From the NCBI GenBank assembly GCA_030770535.1, contig JASVEC010000155.1, positions 1 to 39,961 on the forward strand: a DNA stretch of 39,961 nt, in the 5' to 3' direction. The DNA comes from Batkoa obscura. Lineage: Eukaryota > Entomophthoromycota > Entomophthoromycetes > Entomophthorales > Batkoaceae. Under the pieces are notes generated by a model, which was given only the letters and a program-made list of their open reading frames with translations, was not told where the DNA came from and made no database searches. A program made the translations under genes and the position numbers. Positions 21,599 to 32,218 of the stretch are shown one piece after another (position 1 is the stretch's first letter; each line of letters begins with the position of its first letter).

Positions 21599-22435
21599 CT
21601 AATTATAATTATTATAGAGGCCTAACTCAAGAAAGGAAGTGAGCTCAGACGTTGTTTGAGGAAATTGGTTATATTCTGGGATAGAAGGCGATGATATGCA
21701 ATTAAATACGTCTAAAGAATGAATTGAAGGAGATTCTGGGTTACAGTTATCCAGAGGGAGGAAAGGGTGATCAGGACCAGCACCCCAATTTATTGAAAAG
21801 TAAGAGAAGTTGTTAGAGTTCAATGGTGGAAAGTTTGGGATATAGTAATTTGAGCTGTTCAAATCCAAAGGGAATAACTCATTATTAAAACTAGAAGGAT
21901 TCTGGATTGGCGATATACTATTGCTATTTGCTGTATATACAAATGGATTATACACTATGTTACTACTTACAATATTTGTGGGCGAGTAATCTACCTCGCT
22001 AGGAACTTCTTTTTTTGTCACTTTAAAGCCAAGTTGAAATCTCTTGCGGAACTTTAATAGCCAAGTATGAGTGGCCTCAAAGTTGCCTATATCCAATTCT
22101 TTGGCGATTTGATTTGCTTTATAGATGATGTCATGTGGTTGAATTTGAATGCTATCATTGCTCTTTTCACTGTTGAAATCATTGTACCATTCTATAACTC
22201 TTTTTTCAATTATATCAAATTGATTTATCCTGATTCTCTTCCTGTTATCATCATATTCACCAATAGTATTATTTAAAATTACATCTTTTCGTAATAGTAT
22301 TTTGGTTACTGTACTACGTCCAATATTAAAACTCTCGGCTATCTTTTGATGTGAGTATCCACTTTTACTAAGCTCAATAATATCTTTTTTGGTTTTGATG
22401 TCTAAAACACGACGTTTGGACTGATTTGGCGACAT
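21599..22435 (-). CDS. CENP-B-type HTH DNA-binding protein, paralogue 2
   Basis: Intronless, 278 residues, the longest of the four paralogues. The first HTH (about residues 7-53; KRRVLDIKTKKDIIE, GYSHQKIAESFNIGRSTVTK) is close to those of the other three. The second domain (about 75-140) has the pattern IIEKRVIEWYNDFN ... ANQIAKELDIGNFEATHTWL, then KFRKRFQLGFKV. The remaining half is low-complexity and rich in Asn, Ser and Pro, with IVSSNIVYN just after the second domain and LGLYNNYN at the end. No DDE residues are seen. It is the only member on the minus strand, so the family is not a simple head-to-tail array. A plus-strand frame at 22067-22276 is its shadow. Confidence 0.85.
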   Translation of the reverse strand: MSPNQSKRRVLDIKTKKDIIELSKSGYSHQKIAESFNIGRSTVTKILLRKDVILNNTIGEYDDNRKRIRINQFDIIEKRVIEWYNDFNSEKSNDSIQIQPHDIIYKANQIAKELDIGNFEATHTWLLKFRKRFQLGFKVTKKEVPSEVDYSPTNIVSSNIVYNPFVYTANSNSISPIQNPSSFNNELFPLDLNSSNYYIPNFPPLNSNNFSYFSINWGAGPDHPFLPLDNCNPESPSIHSLDVFNCISSPSIPEYNQFPQTTSELTSFLELGLYNNYN

Positions 22436-22494
22436 AATAATTTATATTTAGTTAGTAATCTTTTGGATTTTGTTTTTTCGGGATTACTTCTCAC

Positions 22495-22502
22495 CTTTTA
22501 TA
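22495..22502 (-). promoter_or_regulatory. TATA box of HTH paralogue 2
   Basis: TATAAAAG on the minus strand, about 60 bases upstream of the ATG at 22435. Confidence 0.5.
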
Positions 22503-22711
22503 CATTTTGAAATTAATCTATCTATTCCAAAAACGAAATCTATTCTCTTATTCGCGAGCCTCCATCTCGAGTTCCCTTTTATGAATATAAAAACCTTTGC
22601 TTACTATATTTATAAAAGTTCTTTAACATTGTAAGAACAGTTTAAATCAAACTCCGTAATTTTAAGGTATAGTCAGGCTTGAAATTTTATGTTGATTCTA
22701 TAAACAGTATA

Positions 22712-22804
22712 TGAAGATGTCTTTTTTATTTCAATATTTAGTTTGCTGTTTTCAGTTTTACATTGTATAAATATATACAAGTAATGAACCAAAAGTCATT
22801 TCTA
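22712..22804 (+). mobile_element. MITE family 2, copy 2
   Basis: 93 bp between TA dinucleotides (22710-22711, 22805-22806). The left end TGAAGATGTCTTTTTTATTT is imperfectly inverted in the right end CCAAAAGTCATTTCTA. It shares about 20 left-end bases with 13001-13091. Confidence 0.45.
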
Positions 22805-23202
22805 TATTCTTTCTTCTATATTATTTATTTGTGCTAACCAAAAGGTTCACTTTTGTACATTTTTCTATTTAGCTTATTTTTTAGGTACCTGATTAATTTC
22901 TACTATGTAGTGCTAAAAATTTTCCAATTTTGATTACCTTTTTAATCATACATTCTATATAATGCTTAATTGTTGGCGTTCTTTTAAGGTAAATATCATA
23001 CTATAAATGGTACAAAGAACATACCTAGAACAATTAATATCTTTTATATATTAATTGTGTTTCAAAAATCAACAATGGTTTAATATAATCTTAAATAAAC
23101 TTATCATTTATTTACTACATAAACTCACATTATAAGATATGCGTTTTTCAATCAAACAACTAAATCACAATAAAGCGCTACTTATAAATAGAATTATACA
23201 TA

Positions 23203-23312
23203 TGAGGATGTATTTTTATGTTTAATAATTTTACCAATAATTTTACTAATAATTTTTCCACTCAAATAGCGCTTAAAAATCGAAAAAGCAATGAAACTAA
23301 AAAACATTCTGA
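23203..23312 (-). mobile_element. MITE family 1, copy with internal duplication
   Basis: 110 bp between TA dinucleotides. It reads TGAGGATGTATTTTTATG onward. It is longer than its relatives because AATTTTACCAATAATTTTACTAATAATTTTTCC holds a short internal duplication. Confidence 0.85.
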
Positions 23313-26285
23313 TATGTTTAAGCTAGTTTTTGTTTCTAATAGTCATATCTACTTCAAAGTTATTATGCGGTTTACTTAAAAATTTTAATGATTAGTTTAG
23401 TTTTAAAGTTTTATACAAATTCTTTTGAGTAATTATGTGATAAAAACCACTGCTTCAAATTGTCCTACCCTTTTAGTTTATTATTGGAAGCCAACCTTAT
23501 CTTGTCAGGCTAACCACTGTTGACCAAATATATACCTTTATTCGGAATTAGTAACTTAAAATATATATTCTTTAAGTCGGAACAATTATCCTATGACAAA
23601 CGCCTTAAAAGATGCTTATTATTGATAACACTCCTTTTTTTCGCTTTTTCATATTTTATCAAAGTATTCATTAAATATATACTTTATTATAATTATACAT
23701 ATTTGTACCTTTATCTAGATTTGATGATTTATTGGTTTGTTCATCTATTAAAAACTTAATGTGAACCTCATTATTTTTTATTCAAGTAAATATCCCACGT
23801 GTTTGCTTATATATATTTTTTGTATGTGAATTTTATATAAAATATCATATATGATTTCCTCATAATTTCCTTTTATAAAAGCTTTGTAAAAGTTCTATTG
23901 TACAAATCACATTAAATAGTCTATTCATACGTAATGTCCGAAAACTTTATGCACATAAATAACACAAATGTTGCCACGGACACTAGCTTCTCTATATAAT
24001 TCAACTTTTTTCTTCGTTTTATTTAGCAAACCGTCAATGCCTTTAAACGTAAATCGTGTTTATATCCACTAAGCTTTAAAAGTAAAGCAATATTATTTTA
24101 GATGAGCTTTGTTACTATTTATGAATATAAGCAAGGACTGAACGTTTGTTACAAAGATTGTTTGTCTATTTTTATAAACTATAGCTATAGGCAAATATTC
24201 ACATTATTAAAAAAAAGAGTAAAAGTAACTTTATCGAATTTGAAACAAGTACTTGGGATAAATTTCTTAATTCAAAAATCTTATCTTAATAATATCAACT
24301 CTTCACTAAGTTCAAATCTTTACACTATAAGAAGTAATCAGAGCAATTGACAAAATCATGACTTTATTGAAATGTGAAGAAGCATATACTTTATTTGGTA
24401 AAATTTTTCTATTCTATACTGAATTAACTAATAACTTTGCCAAGTTACTCTGGCACCTTTGTGGTGTATGTAGTACAAAATTGCTATATTTTAGAATTTT
24501 AAAGCTTCAAGTGAAAAATATCACTAATATTTTAATTCAACTGTTTAAAATATAACGAATCAATTAGCTCTATTGGAGATTACTTAATTTAGATAAATAA
24601 CAGTGATTTATAATTCTATTACAATAATTGTTTGTAGAACTAGTGTGCAGATTGTTATTTAATTTTACTGCTCAAAATTTAAGTACTTATAAGGGTGCAG
24701 TAACTAAGATGACTGCAAGGAAAAAACAAAGCTTGGCAAAATACAGCAATTACAATTTGATTTTGTGCCTCATTAAATTGAACTCACTATACTTTTACCT
24801 TAAATTTAGCATTCTCTGACTTCAAAATGTGACGAAAGTTAAGCTAGATGCTAATTTAAAAATCAATTTAAGATAACTTGGTACAAAGAACTTAATTTAC
24901 TGAATCACGAAATCAAATTGTAATTACTCTACTTGATCTTAATAATTTTTATTTGACTTTCGTTATAAATTATTAATTCATTTTGGCTTATAATGACCAA
25001 GGATAAAACGTTGGTTGTTTTTTATTGATACAAAGCAGCTCTACTCAAAAGATCAAAAAATAATGCTATAACAAGGAAACCTTTATAGCTTGTTTTTCGA
25101 TATAATCAAAATTTTGTTTGATTGGGATTTATTTTTATGAAAAATAGTGGCAACTTCCACTGTTGCAACCTATTACCTTTACATAAAAAAGTTCTGATGA
25201 TTTCTTCACTATCTGTATCATTACTTACAGAAACACCTAATATAAGCTAAACAGCTGATCTCAGGTGATGGTTGACTATCAAAGCTTTATCTAAACCTTC
25301 AATTAAGTTTAAAATAACAAAAGGGAGTATCTAATCAACTCAAAATTTGTTGGTAAAAATAATACTTGTTTATCTTTACTATTAATTCTAATCCTTTATG
25401 CAATAGTTTGTTTAATGTCATATTACTGCTTTTTCTGTTTATTTTTGATTTAGTTACTGATAGTTTAATATCGTATATCTTTAATTTAATTACGTATTCG
25501 CTTTAACTTTGATATTAGTAAAAATAGTTTATTTGATATTTTTAAGCACAGATAAATTTACAATTATTATTTTCAAATTTGGCATAAATGTAAACTATAT
25601 TATGATGGTTAAAAATATAACTCAATGGCTTAATTGACATTCAAATCAAAAGTACTCAGTAGTATAATAATAAAATACCTCCACTTATCTCAAATGACCA
25701 TGAGTAAGCACAGGTTGCTATTAAATAAACAGTCTAATTTTGTGTACCATAACATTAGCCATTGCCCAATAACATTAAAAGATAAAATATTACCTTTTGA
25801 AGACAAATGTAATACTTTCAAAGCTCAAGAAAAGCACTATTCATTTATTAATAAACTTATTTCATACTAAAGTCTATACAGAAGTTTACCTCGAGTTTAC
25901 ATTTTCAACCCATAATTAGTTCCAGTTTTCTAAGCCAAAGTGTAGCTTAGGAAACTTGCAGCATTTTAAGCAAGCAGCCTTTAATTTTGGCCTAAAACTG
26001 AGAACCATTTCCATCAAACTTGGAATAGTCAAATCCTATACTAAAAACCAAAAATGAAAAACGAAAAATTCCGGGTAAAAATTATATACTTTAAAGTTAC
26101 TAAAAATATTTATTATAGCAAAATAAGCATATCATACAACTTTAAAAACTTTTTCAGTGAAAAGCCGCATATCAAGTATCCTCCACTCAGGTTTATTTGT
26201 GATATAAATGTACTGTCGCTACTTTCTATAAATAATTAATACTAGTAGGATGTAAATTTCTAAGATGATCTATAAATCTAAAATA

Positions 26286-26386
26286 TGGAGATGTTTTTTT
26301 TGATTTCATCACTTTTTCCATTTTTTAAGCGCTATTTGAGTGGAAAAATTGTTAATAAATTCTTAAACAAAAAAATACATCCCCCA
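26286..26386 (+). mobile_element. MITE family 1, full-length copy
   Basis: 101 bp between TA dinucleotides (26284-26285, 26387-26388), TGGAGATGTTTTTTTTG to ACATCCCCCA. The core TTTTAAGCGCTATTTGAGTG is intact. Confidence 0.9.
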
Positions 26387-26746
26387 TATGTTTTATAAGA
26401 ACTATTTTCCACATTTATTCATTATTGAATCAATTAATATAGAGGTGCTTTTCAAGTACTTCTAATTAATAACCATTTCTCTAGTATCACAAAGGTAGCA
26501 AAAAACTATAATAGCTATGTAATCGTTATAAAGCTTTATAGCTATGTCGCTTAGATATACTCTAAATAATGGATTGTACATTAAATATATTAAAGATTTG
26601 AATTTTAAATTTTGTTTTGAATAATAAGCTATCTTTGGATTCTAGAATCATATCATTTCAATGTATTTTCTTTTTCTTCATTCATTGTTTATTTTTAATC
26701 TTTTTTCTATTAAAAATACTCTTTTTGAAGCAATTAAACTATCATA

Positions 26747-26844
26747 TGATGATGTGTTTTTTTGTTTAAGGATTTTACTAGCGATTATTCTACTCAAATA
26801 GTGCTCAAAAATGGAAAAAGTGATGAAACTAAAAAATATCCTCC
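26747..26844 (-). mobile_element. MITE family 1, reverse copy
   Basis: 98 bp between TA dinucleotides, TGATGATGTGTTTTTTTG to ATATCCTCC; moderately diverged ends, recognisable core. Confidence 0.85.
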
Positions 26845-27980
26845 TATTTTTCTTATATGTTAAATCCTAGTATTTCATTTGTAGTATTTATATTTTAAAT
26901 AGTAGGGTTTAATTACTAACTTTACATTTGTAGTAAAATAATATTTAGTGCTCCATCTAATAAAAACATACTTTGATAATAGTGCTCATATGTTTTTATC
27001 GGAACAGTAGCTGTAAAAAATGCAATAATATTATCTTGATGTAGTTTTAAATGGTAGAAATCAACCTTGATACGGTTTGATTTATAATGCTTGGCATTAT
27101 TAAGCTTCATGAATAGAGTAATCCAGTCATGGGGGACATGGTATATGATTAAGGATTATAACTAAAAATGGTAGACTAAGACATCTATTTAATTTAAATA
27201 AAATAGTAACTAGGATTTAATTATTCTTAGTTATTACACAATATTTTTTAGGAATAACAATAATTGTTTGTAAAAGTTTTAGAACTAAAACATAAACTCT
27301 TAAACATCACCTAGGTATATAATAGCCTAAATTCATAGGAGCTATTGATATTTACTTAAACCTTCATGTTTTTTAATTATCAGACTCATAAATCGTGTTT
27401 ACCACTATATTTGAACTAAGATTAAGCTTAAGTTGATTCATGAAATTGATGTTCCGATTTGATATTACTTATTCTTAGATTTTATCAATGAAGTAAATCC
27501 TTTATTTAGTAGTAGAACATTAAACAAAAGGAATAAGAATATATAGGTTAAATCATCTAAGTGTAACTAATAAAAGTTCCACTTTCTTTCTAAACAATTA
27601 GTATAAATTTAGACTTTATTTGGACCTATCCGCCGCTGTAATGTTATTTGGCGATAAATCTTGTATTTGATCGCATTTTGCTAACTGCTATCAAGCAAGT
27701 CTATATTCAAATTTGCTTCAAATTGTTATAGTAAAGGCAAGTTTTAAGTTACAATTTTTACCTAATATTATATTTAGGGTTTGAAGTCTTTATTATACTC
27801 AAGATTCAAAATAAAAGTAAAACACTGGCTATATATAACAAGAATGACAATTTATAATTGCCTATAAATAATTTTGAGCTTTTAAGTTATTTTTGTGTGA
27901 GGAAAATTACAAATTAAATCGCTATATATGGAAAATGCATTCTTTGAATGTTTACAATGTAGTCACAATTTCAAATGTGG

Positions 27981-27988
27981 TATAAATA
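27981..27988 (+). promoter_or_regulatory. TATA box of HTH paralogue 3
   Basis: TATAAATA, about 80 bases before the ATG at 28066; a second weaker box, ATATAAAA, follows at about 27994. Confidence 0.45.
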
Positions 27989-28065
27989 GTCAGATATAAA
28001 ATGGAGGTGGAAATAGTAAAAGTTTAGAAAAAAATTATTTAAATTATAACTATATTATAGCTATC

Positions 28066-28785
28066 ATGGAGACTAAGGGTAAAAGGGCAACATTAGATTT
28101 GAAAACTAAAAGAAAAATAATAGAAATCGCCGAGCTTGGCTATTCTCACCAAAAGATTGCAGATAAATTCAACATTGGGCGTAGCACAGTAACAAAAATA
28201 TTGTTAAAGAAGGATGTCCTATTAAACACAATTGAATCAGAAATTGATTTGAGTAGAAAAAGGTTAAGGCGTACTGAGCTTAATGGTCTGGAAAATAAGT
28301 TGGCAACCTGGTACTTGGAAGCGAATATAAATAAATCCCATATAGTAGATCTTCAGGCATTAAAATCTCAAGCTATCGCCCTTGCTAAAGAAATGGGAAT
28401 TAATAATTTCAATTTCGATAGCGCTTGGATCCAGAAATTTTGTACTAAATTCCGTTTACCTACTCAAGACCAAATTAGAATTGAGCCTGTAGTTAAAAGT
28501 AATGTACCAGAATTTCTTTTTGATCTTAGTTCCAACCATCTCGATGTGGACTTAATGGGTGATAACAAACATAGTCCAAATACCGGTAATTTTAGCCTAA
28601 GGGCAGACGGGAGCCTTAGCCCAATTGCCACTAGCATAAATTTAGCTCCTGATAACAGCCTTGGTTCGAATTGTTATTATGCTAACTCACTAGGTCGCTT
28701 ATATTCTCCATATAGCGATTCACCTGTAAATGAAATAACGCTATTTCAATACCAACAATACACAAGTAATACACACTATTTTTAA
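28066..28785 (+). CDS. CENP-B-type HTH DNA-binding protein, paralogue 3
   Basis: Intronless, 239 residues. First HTH at about residues 5-51 (KRATLDLKTKRKIIE, GYSHQKIADKFNIGRSTVTK). The second domain (about 68-133) has LENKLATWYLEANI ... SQAIALAKEMG and AWIQKFCTKFRLP. It is followed directly by VVKSNVPEF, a motif shared almost exactly with paralogue 4 (IKSNVPEY). The tail is Ser/Asn-rich, with LYSPYSDSPVNE and FQYQQYTSNTHYF at the end, again aromatic-rich. No DDE domain. The intact frame, the TATA box and the retained domain order support a working gene rather than a transposon fragment. Likely a sequence-specific DNA-binding protein of unknown target. Confidence 0.85.
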   Translation: METKGKRATLDLKTKRKIIEIAELGYSHQKIADKFNIGRSTVTKILLKKDVLLNTIESEIDLSRKRLRRTELNGLENKLATWYLEANINKSHIVDLQALKSQAIALAKEMGINNFNFDSAWIQKFCTKFRLPTQDQIRIEPVVKSNVPEFLFDLSSNHLDVDLMGDNKHSPNTGNFSLRADGSLSPIATSINLAPDNSLGSNCYYANSLGRLYSPYSDSPVNEITLFQYQQYTSNTHYF

Positions 28786-30924
28786 GTTTAATTAATTTTT
28801 AATAAAAAGTACATTATATCCTTTTACATAGTAGTGTTTGTCTTATTTATTACATTTACATCTATTCTATATTATGTCCAATTTGTTTTTTTTGTTTATT
28901 CATTAAAAACTAAATCTCCAAAGCGCTTTATTATAAGATCAAAATATATGCTTGATTTAGTTAGCTTAATGACACAACCAGCGATAGATAACTTCTGAGA
29001 GAATGGCTTCATCTAATGCTTTTCCGTCTTCAAGAGGGGTTGAAAGCCATGAATGGTACCATTTATTTATATTTTCAATAGGCTATTCATTAATTTGTGA
29101 GGTTGCGAAAACTAAAGCCTAAAAGATGGAGACCTGTAAGTCAAAATAGAAAGTGATAAATCTTTTGTATATGGATCGAATACTAATTGAAAAACCTAAA
29201 CCTTTAAATAGAAAGGGCGAACTTGGTAATGTTGTACCTACAGCGAAGGAGCCTACCAATAGTTTAGTATAATCATAATAAAAGTGCAATTAATTCGTTA
29301 CGGGTGGTCAAATGCTAAAGACTAAGGAGAGAAGTAACCAAATGACAGAGAGAATTGATAGTAAGTGGTATGTAGCAAGAAATTTTACCTAGGAGTTGTT
29401 AAGATTTAATGATTATAGTCTGTGATACAAAATCTAAGCATGATAGGCTTTTATAAGGATGTTGATGATTTAAGGTTTAAGCCTTGACGAGGGAAAAAGA
29501 GTCAAAAAAGCAAGAGGAAAGTGATTGTAACATTAAGCTGATTCATCTCTTATTTTTTTATATTTCTGAGCAAGTTTTTTAAAATATTGGCTATTGTTTT
29601 TAAAAGTAGACATTAGTTACAATAGTTTTTTAAATAATTGTTTGTTGTGTTTGAGCTATGCTTGAATTATGTCTGGTAGCTTTAATCGAGGAAAACCGTA
29701 AACTATTACATTGCTAAGATAACACTTATTTGATTTTTTTAAAATTGTTACTTAACATTAAGTAGCAATTTATTAATAAAAAATTTTATCAGAAATTTCC
29801 AGTTAAGTCCGTTTTTAAATTTATTACTTTTTTCATCACTTATTTCATCATTCTTTTTATTACTTTTTTTATCACTTATTATAACGTCTAATTATTTATT
29901 CAATAAAAAACAACAACCCAAGAGGTAAGCAAAAGGAGAAAGGAGACTGATACTTTTAGGCTTATAGTTTATAATCTTTGTTTTTAATATATGTTTATTT
30001 AGTTTACAAGTTGCACTGTTACGCTATGGCAAGGAATAGGTATATATTAATTTATGATTGGGAATCTAAAATAGAATGTTATTAAATTGAGGTGACTATA
30101 TCGTTAACTTTTATGATTTGATATCGCCTTTTAAATAATACATCACTTCAGTTGTTAAAAAATATACTCGTTTATATTAGTCTTGCGTTACATCATACAT
30201 ATTTGTTGTATTATAACAATAGTATCAAACTATTGCTCTATATACCTAAATTAGTTATTTAGTTTAGTGGAAAAAGTCCATATCAAGAAATGTTATTGAA
30301 TTAGAGATATTATTAGAAATCCAGCTACTAAATTGCTACTATAGCGAGGAGGCAATAATGGAAGGTTGGTTTATTTAATACCTCGTTTTATATAAAATTG
30401 CGAAAGTATGTTCTATTTTTTTTTGACTAAATGAAAGTCTAGTTATTAAATTTAAATTTATAGATTGAGAAATAAGGTGAGAACTCAAATTCATTATTTT
30501 AAGTTAGCATTTTGATTAATGCATGATATAAAGAAGTAGAAACATTCGAAAGCGTATTCCTGTTGAAATGATACCTGTATATAATATTATAGCAATAGAT
30601 TTATAATAAAAAATAAATGAGCTTGTTTACTTTATTTGTTTAGATATTTATTTAAATAACAATTTTACAATTCATATTACAAAATCTAAATTTACAAAGA
30701 TATTTGAGGTATATAATAACCGATCATCCTAGTTTATAAATCTTTTCTTTTCGATACCCAATTCAGTCACATTTTGGACCTAGAACTATTTTTAAATTGA
30801 CTATTATATGGTATAGTGACTACTATATAGTACAGTTACTCAACATTGTAATGAAAAATAATATAACAATTTTGTAAATAAAACATTAATTTTAAGCAAC
30901 TTAGTTATTATGGAAATAACATTG
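28786..30924. other. AT-rich intergenic region
   Basis: No gene was recognised. About 28990-29560 is less AT-rich and purine-biased and might be a decayed element, but no frame carries a known domain. The minus-strand 74-codon hydrophobic frame at 30925-31149 overlaps the start of the next HTH gene and its promoter and is judged a chance frame. Confidence 0.35.
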
Positions 30925-31095
30925 TCAAATAATAATAAGCTGTCTATAAATTACCCTATAAATAAGTATAACCTGCGCCACAATAAGAAAGGCTAACAAA
31001 GTTTTTATCACCACAAATAAAAACAAGAATAAAAAATTAATAGCTTCCCATATACAGTGGTCATTAGTTAAGAACATTAGAATAACAAAAAATAA

Positions 31096-31103
31096 TATAT
31101 AAA
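31096..31103 (+). promoter_or_regulatory. TATA box of HTH paralogue 4
   Basis: TATATAAA, about 38 bases before the ATG at 31141. Confidence 0.45.
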
Positions 31104-31140
31104 CAGCCTTAAATTTCGTATAGCTAGTATAAATCATTAA

Positions 31141-31785
31141 ATGTTTCAATTTGAGAATAAAAAAAAAAGACGTATTTTAGACATTGCTACCAAAAAAAAT
31201 ATTTTGGAAGCATCCAAGTTAGGCTATTCACACCAAAAGATTGCTGATATGTTTGAAGTAGGTAGAAGCACAGTGACTAAGTTACTATTGAGAAAGGATA
31301 TAGTATCAAAAGAAGTAGAGCAATCACCGAAAGACAGTGAGATGAGTAATACTGAAATTTTCGAAGCTAAATTATTAAAATGGTGTAAAAGTGAAGTTAA
31401 AAAAGGAAGTAGAATAGTAAATATAGATTTAATAAACAAAGCTAGCTTAATAGCAAAAAACATGAAATTTTATGATGTTGAAATCAATTCAACTTGGGTT
31501 ACTGATTTTTGTGGAAAATTCCAACTTGATATTGAAAGTGAAACTACGTCAATTTTTGAGATAAAAAGTAATGTACCAGAGTATATAATAACCCCATTGA
31601 TACACAACAGAATTCTCACTAACCAATTGCTTTATCTAAATCACTCTTGTCCTCCATATACTGATAACTATCATTATAATACTTTTATTCAACAAAATAG
31701 CTCACCATTGGGTTCGTTTATTAGTCCTTATATCAGCCCTGTTTCCACGTTTTCTTCTCAATTTGAATATTTTAATCCTTATTAG
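31141..31785 (+). CDS. CENP-B-type HTH DNA-binding protein, paralogue 4
   Basis: Intronless, 214 residues, the shortest paralogue. First HTH at about residues 9-55 (KKRRILDIATKKNILE, GYSHQKIADMFEVGRSTVTK). The second domain is about 72-132 (IFEAKLLKWCKSEV ... ASLIAKNMKF, STWVTDFCGKFQLDI). The shared motif IKSNVPEY follows, and then a tail with LGSFISPYISPVSTFSSQ and a final FEYFNPY. The tail repeats the SP-dipeptide and terminal-Tyr theme of the other three. No nuclease domain. Only about 3 kb from paralogue 3, same strand; these two look most alike. MITE copies lie just downstream (31851, 32219). The antisense frame at 31224-31463 is a shadow. Confidence 0.85.
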   Translation: MFQFENKKKRRILDIATKKNILEASKLGYSHQKIADMFEVGRSTVTKLLLRKDIVSKEVEQSPKDSEMSNTEIFEAKLLKWCKSEVKKGSRIVNIDLINKASLIAKNMKFYDVEINSTWVTDFCGKFQLDIESETTSIFEIKSNVPEYIITPLIHNRILTNQLLYLNHSCPPYTDNYHYNTFIQQNSSPLGSFISPYISPVSTFSSQFEYFNPY

Positions 31786-31850
31786 TTTTATTTTATCTTT
31801 CCTTAATAATTTTCCAAATAAATCAATTTTTCAGTAATTGAATCATGTTA

Positions 31851-31946
31851 TGAGGGTATTTTTTTGGTTTTATCACTTTTTCCATTTTTAAGCGCTATTT
31901 GAGTGGAAAAATTATTAATGAAATCCTTGAATAAAAAGCATCCCCA
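31851..31946 (+). mobile_element. MITE family 1, copy upstream of CsbD relic
   Basis: 96 bp between TA dinucleotides (31849-31850, 31947-31948), TGAGGGTATTTTTTTGG to GCATCCCCA. It ends seven bases before the ATG of the CsbD-like relic and contributes an in-frame upstream Met (31903). Confidence 0.88.
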
Positions 31947-31953
31947 TACTAAA

Positions 31954-32206
31954 ATGTCATCTCAGCCATCAAAGATGCACGAAAATATGTATTCCCCTAT
32001 CACATCTGTTAAGGAAAATGTAGGCTCTGTTACTGATAATCACTCTCTTCAAGCAAAGGATACTGGTCAAAAGGCTGAAGGTAACGACGTTTAACACCAA
32101 AATCCTAAATCAAAGGGTTATGTTGAAGGCACCACAAATAATTTTGCTGGAAGTATTAAGATAGCATTGGCTCCATTCCAGATGATAATGCCAAAATATA
32201 ATTTAA
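31954..32206 (+). pseudogene. CsbD-like stress protein pseudogene between two MITEs
   Basis: From the ATG at 31954 the frame reads MSSQPSKMHENMY, then VKENVGSVTDNHSLQAKDTG, QKAEGNDV and a TAA at 32092-32094. The same frame continues HQNPKSKGYVEGTTNNFAGS, after which a one-base shift gives SIGSIPDDNAKI. This is the fungal CsbD-like pattern (KENVGS..NxSLQAKGxxQKAEGN, then AKGYVEGTxxxIxGSIKDSIGS). Stop plus frameshift mark it as broken, although the visible sequence is otherwise well kept, so the damage is fairly recent. The piece is bounded by MITE copies at 31851-31946 and 32219-32318 in the same orientation. It is related to the fragment at 117-389. Confidence 0.7.
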
Positions 32207-32218
32207 TGTTTAAGCATT

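Larger units (their letters stand above)
22805..28065. other. Long AT-rich gene-free stretch with MITEs
   Basis: 5.2 kb between HTH paralogues 2 and 3. Apart from MITEs at 23203, 26286 and 26747, nothing is supported. Reading frames of 60-82 codons (23520, 24102, 24358, 24628, 25634, 26054 plus; 26922 minus) are Lys/Leu/Ile/Phe/Tyr-rich, as expected by chance at this base composition, and none shows a domain. Confidence 0.4.

Noticed and set aside
23520-26239. Six plus-strand reading frames of 60-82 codons
   Set aside because: Composition follows the AT-rich background (Lys, Leu, Ile, Phe, Tyr, Asn), there are no domains or homology between them, and stop-free runs of this length are expected by chance here.
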